Source: CAZLLV01 sp964560325
GTDB taxonomy: Bacteria; Acidobacteriota; Thermoanaerobaculia; Multivoradales; DATKCC01
DNA: 8,239 nt
NCBI GenBank assembly: GCA_964560325.1
Contig: CAZLLV010000147.1
Location: forward strand, 1 to 8,239
Direction of reading: 5' to 3'
Made by a program: the position numbers and the translations under genes. This document shows, in pieces, positions 6,701-8,239 of the stretch. Positions within the stretch are counted from its first letter, which is position 1; each line of letters opens with the position of its first letter. The notes below the pieces were generated by a model. It did no database searches, was not told where the DNA came from, and saw only the letters and a program-made list of their open reading frames with translations.

Positions 6701-7215
6701 AGCTGGTCCAGGCGACCACGTCGGGCTCGGTGGGCGAGTACCGGCTCGAGGGGCTCGCGGCGGACGTCTACCGTCTCCGCGCCGCCGGAGCGGGTGCGGC
6801 CGAAGAGGTGATCGCGCTGGGCGAGGACGAGCGGGTCGAGGGCGTCGACCTCGGGACCGCGCCGCCGTTTCCGGTGGCGGCGCGCTCGCCGCAGGCGTGG
6901 GCGCGCGCCGCGTGGCCGGTGACCGCGCTGACGCTCGGCGGCGAGCGATACGAGCGCGGTGTCCTGGTGCCGGCGATGCGGCGGGGCGGCGGTACCCGCA
7001 CGAGCCACGATCTCCTCGCCGAGGCCGCCGCGGCCAAGCTCAACGTCGGGAGCGGCGTCGCCTCCGGCTGCATCGAGACGGCGATCGCCGACGCCGACGA
7101 CTGGATCGAGGAGGAGTACGAGCCGGACGCCCGGGGGTGGCGAGCCCTGCTCGACACGGAAGGACGGGCGCTCGCCGCGGCCCTCCAGGCGTTCAACCTC
7201 CGGGGTTGCCTCTGA
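3706..7215 (+). CDS. Secreted multidomain surface protein with glycine-rich domain and SdrD-B-like module
   Basis: A 1169-residue protein with a signal peptide at residues 1-28 (SVAFALLVLLAG, ATA|DD). Residues about 111-233 form a beta-rich module: GVFDGDSQGTWD, FDVYADPDGT, GDYIFLVTAEL, WNNFKL. A second copy begins at about 275 (VWDGDFDRGSWDD) and resumes at 668-731 (YTVTAPDGQTTT, PPGVFLVTARG, AWKFEN). Between the halves sits a glycine-rich domain (about 371-661) of the ALK/LTK-type or phage Gly-rich class: SFVVPAGVTEITVKLWGGAG, VTPGESLNVHVGGGG, YYGGGGGG, ending DGRVVLSW. Residues 748-950 hold an IDFETD...TFDYPVYIDHIELL domain; 963-1049 are SdrD-B-like (GFVFRDSDGDGAFDG); 1060-1169 resemble the short C-terminal module with AWPVTALTLGG, AAKLNVGSG, IADADDW. 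The protein ends RGCL, with no LPXTG or PEP-CTERM anchor. Its stop overlaps or adjoins the cyclase start. Probably an exported matrix or adhesion protein. Confidence 0.92.
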   Translation: MVRRSLGSRASVAFALLVLLAGGPAATADDDIEERVLGDIDRAVLEWLEGIAQGPAKLAAKRSEPEPPYLLRPRAELIDPSEAVCFPTCTIDDARMLTVLGGSELESFVGSSLAFRISAPAAATVLRWGVFDGDSQGTWDYPADATSLLRFDVYADPDGTQDPAAPSGTPVQTVLGSAMDDNAWSDFEIVLATTPQAQSNDPNAPGDYIFLVTAELTGTATDRDWNNFKLRSDSRLRVVTEPFAFTAPLFGADEGPILYPNGPGDPATTTYDGTWNLYLEQKTGVSSITVWDGDFDRGSWDDSDLDTDDPNTPNTVPAFAAGTNAQPEGVADGSQATCTTESSATGCPADDRSIALFRRSVAVSGGSGGTELTSPGGSSFVVPAGVTEITVKLWGGAGGGGAGGDGEDGGNGGGGGFAQCTLTVTPGESLNVHVGGGGEGGGTGSSAGEGGGGGGRSAVLRGGTALCVAGAGGGGGGGDDDNNNDGGNGGPGGGTTGGAGANAGDADGGQGGTQAAGGAGGTGNRQSGQSGSAGAGGNAGSGGGGTGGVTDGGDGGTQGLLIYCCWGFDWSGGAGGGGSGYYGGGGGGTSIFWAGSTGAGGGAGSSFVSGSGTSTVSGSGRNPGNTGDADYAAGVGVGGDGGSEEQAGEDGGDGRVVLSWTGPASSTEPVLYTVTAPDGQTTTRSNPSGNREWERLDFASTDGEDFPPGVFLVTARGVDLSNLNAWKFENDVCPVNAAGEPVCSLCPPTIDFETDAQGAPLSEGQRLDEQWADWGIHITTNNPASPAMVYDSACPGGCSGQDPDLGSPNECYGGSGVAGNPNPSDPGGPCGSGATNDAALDNVMIISEDNDANDPDDDAGGGEIVWTFDYPVYIDHIELLDLESTETARVFFYDQYGDPLVYDTDDDPGLPLLGEGDNSFATADSKVGGVRRLVFDFSGSGAIPALTFCPEKVIDSQPEPNGAISGFVFRDSDGDGAFDGEVGELPVAGTPVELLAGAELVQATTSGSVGEYRLEGLAADVYRLRAAGAGAAEEVIALGEDERVEGVDLGTAPPFPVAARSPQAWARAAWPVTALTLGGERYERGVLVPAMRRGGGTRTSHDLLAEAAAAKLNVGSGVASGCIETAIADADDWIEEEYEPDARGWRALLDTEGRALAAALQAFNLRGCL
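4816..5688 (+). repeat. Glycine-rich low-complexity coding segment
   Basis: Residues about 371-661 of the large secreted protein are dominated by GG runs encoded by GGC/GGN codons, broken by Asn/Asp patches (DDDNNNDGGNGG) and a short CC-containing hydrophobic stretch (IYCCWGFDW). The ends VVPAGVTEITVKLWGGAG and DGRVVLSW are those expected of a folded Gly-rich domain and not of random slippage. The segment is internally degenerate and not an exact tandem repeat. Confidence 0.85.
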
Positions 7216-8239
7216 CCCTCGCGGCGCAGGCGAGCCCGCCGGCGCCCGGGCCGGACCGGCGTCCGGATCCGGCGGCCGAGCCCGGGCTCGAATGCGAGGT
7301 CGATCCTCGCGACCTCGCCGGCTGGGCACCGCCCGCGAGTGCGGGCCCTCGGCTCGTGGGCCCTCGGGCGCGAGACGCCTACAGCGGCGTGACGGTGGTC
7401 GCCGACGCGCGGATCGACGAGCGGGCGGAGCTGGTGGCGGCCCTCGGCGGGGCGGTCGCCGGAGCGGGCGGTTTCGGCGCCGTCGCGACCGGGGAGGCGG
7501 CCGCGGCGCTGGTTCTGGCCGCCTACCTCCGCTGGGGCGAGGGGGCCGCCGATCGCCTCCTCGGCGATTTCGCCTTCCTGGTCTGGGACCCGCGGCGGCG
7601 GCGCCTGCTCGGCGCCCGCGACCCGTCCGGCGTTCGCACGCTCTACTTCCGGGAGCACCGCGGCCGCTTCCTCGCCTCCTCGAGTTTCGGCTCCCTCGCC
7701 CGCGCCGGAGCGGTGAGCCTCGACGGCTTCGCCGTCGCCGACTTCCTGTCGCTCGACGCTCGCCCCTCCGAACGCACCGTGCTCGCCGAGGTCCGGAAGC
7801 TCCCGCCCGGCCATCTGCTTCTCCACGACGGCGACGGCACGCGCATCCGCCGCTGGTGGCGGCCGCCGGCGCGGCCGTCCACGGACGGCTCCGATCCGGA
7901 CGGCTGGGCGGAGCGCTTCCGCGCCGCGGTCGGGCGGGCCGTGGAAGATCGCCTCGCGGGCTCGCGCGACCCGGCCGCGGTGCTCCTCTCCGGTGGGCTC
8001 GACTCCTCGACGGTGGCGGCGCTGGCCGCAGAGTGCCTGCGGCAGTCGAGCCCCTCGCGGCCGCTGGTCGCCTACAGCCAGGTCTTCCCGACCTGGGCCG
8101 CGCTCGACGAGAGCCGCCACGCCCGGCGGGTCGCCGAAGCGCTCGCGGCCGAGCGGCACGAGATCTCCGCCGAGCGGGAGCTGGTGCCGCTCGAGCCCGA
8201 TCCGGCGCTCGGCGGCCTGGAGCCGTGGGCGGCGCTCTA
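7206..8239 (+). CDS. Asparagine-synthetase-like macrolactam synthetase (lasso cyclase type), 3' end outside window
   Basis: The frame is open to the right edge, giving about 344 residues. The N-terminal glutaminase-like half shows VTVVADARIDERAELVAAL, then AYLRWGEGAADRLLGDFAF, LVWDPRRRRLLGARDPSGVR, and a KLPPGHLLL block. The synthetase half has LLSGGLDSSTVAALAAE, the PP-loop that binds ATP. In lasso biosynthesis this enzyme adenylates an Asp or Glu side chain and closes the ring on the core N-terminus. No ATG is available in frame. I placed the start at TTG 7206, overlapping the previous stop (7213-7215); CTG 7212 or GTG 7356 are alternatives. Whichever is right, the usual N-terminal segment with nucleophile Cys2 is missing and is replaced by a Pro/Ala-rich stretch, so no glutaminase activity is expected. 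Lasso cyclases such as McjC also lack that Cys. A conventional amidotransferase is less likely given the B2 and PqqD neighbours. Confidence 0.88.
   Translation, partial: MPLTLAAQASPPAPGPDRRPDPAAEPGLECEVDPRDLAGWAPPASAGPRLVGPRARDAYSGVTVVADARIDERAELVAALGGAVAGAGGFGAVATGEAAAALVLAAYLRWGEGAADRLLGDFAFLVWDPRRRRLLGARDPSGVRTLYFREHRGRFLASSSFGSLARAGAVSLDGFAVADFLSLDARPSERTVLAEVRKLPPGHLLLHDGDGTRIRRWWRPPARPSTDGSDPDGWAERFRAAVGRAVEDRLAGSRDPAAVLLSGGLDSSTVAALAAECLRQSSPSRPLVAYSQVFPTWAALDESRHARRVAEALAAERHEISAERELVPLEPDPALGGLEPWAAL

Noticed and set aside
3511..7329. 1272-codon open frame on the minus strand opposite the secreted protein
   Set aside because: It mirrors the glycine-rich plus-strand gene; long antisense frames are expected in such GC-rich sequence. 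No domains, low-complexity Arg/Ala/Gly/Val content.

Overview
The window is very GC-rich, with codon third positions dominated by G and C. Its secreted proteins carry GEVED, SdrD-B-like and glycine-rich modules. This points to a Gram-negative-type soil or sediment bacterium with a large secretome. Acidobacteriota (for example Thermoanaerobaculia) or a similar lineage fits best, but this is an impression and not a phylogenetic result.

Layout. Two transcription units diverge from the 1664-1846 gap. On the minus strand, a small PqqD-like protein (1373-1663; an RRE or 'B1' type peptide-recognition protein) is followed after 10 nt by a secreted GEVED-domain protein (1362 to 1, C-terminus cut by the window edge). 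On the plus strand, a GT-B fold glycosyltransferase (1847-3061) overlaps by 4 nt a transglutaminase-like 'lasso peptide B2' cysteine protease (3058-3510). After a 195-nt gap comes a 1169-residue secreted multidomain protein (3706-7215). Its stop codon lies inside or right beside the start of an asparagine-synthetase-like macrolactam synthetase ('lasso C' type), which runs off the right edge (about 7206 to 8239).

How it may work together. PqqD/RRE, B2 protease and AsnB-like cyclase are the three protein functions needed to make a lasso peptide: leader recognition, leader cleavage and macrolactam closure. All three are present, yet they are spread over two divergent units and mixed with two large secreted surface-type proteins. 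I found no convincing precursor peptide in the window. Either the precursor lies outside, beyond 8239 or before position 1, or the machinery acts on something else. The glycosyltransferase translationally coupled to B2 suggests a sugar-decorated product.

Regulation. The core TCCTGACG, tandemly repeated with an exact 11-bp period, occurs in both gene-free stretches. In each case it points towards one of the two secreted-protein units (minus strand 1757-1789, with two weaker units out to 1810; plus strand 3532-3550). This is the spacing expected of an OmpR/PhoB-type response regulator, and it suggests that the maturation genes and the surface proteins form one regulon. The 3706 gene also has a leader that folds on paper into a nested stem structure (3601-3675).
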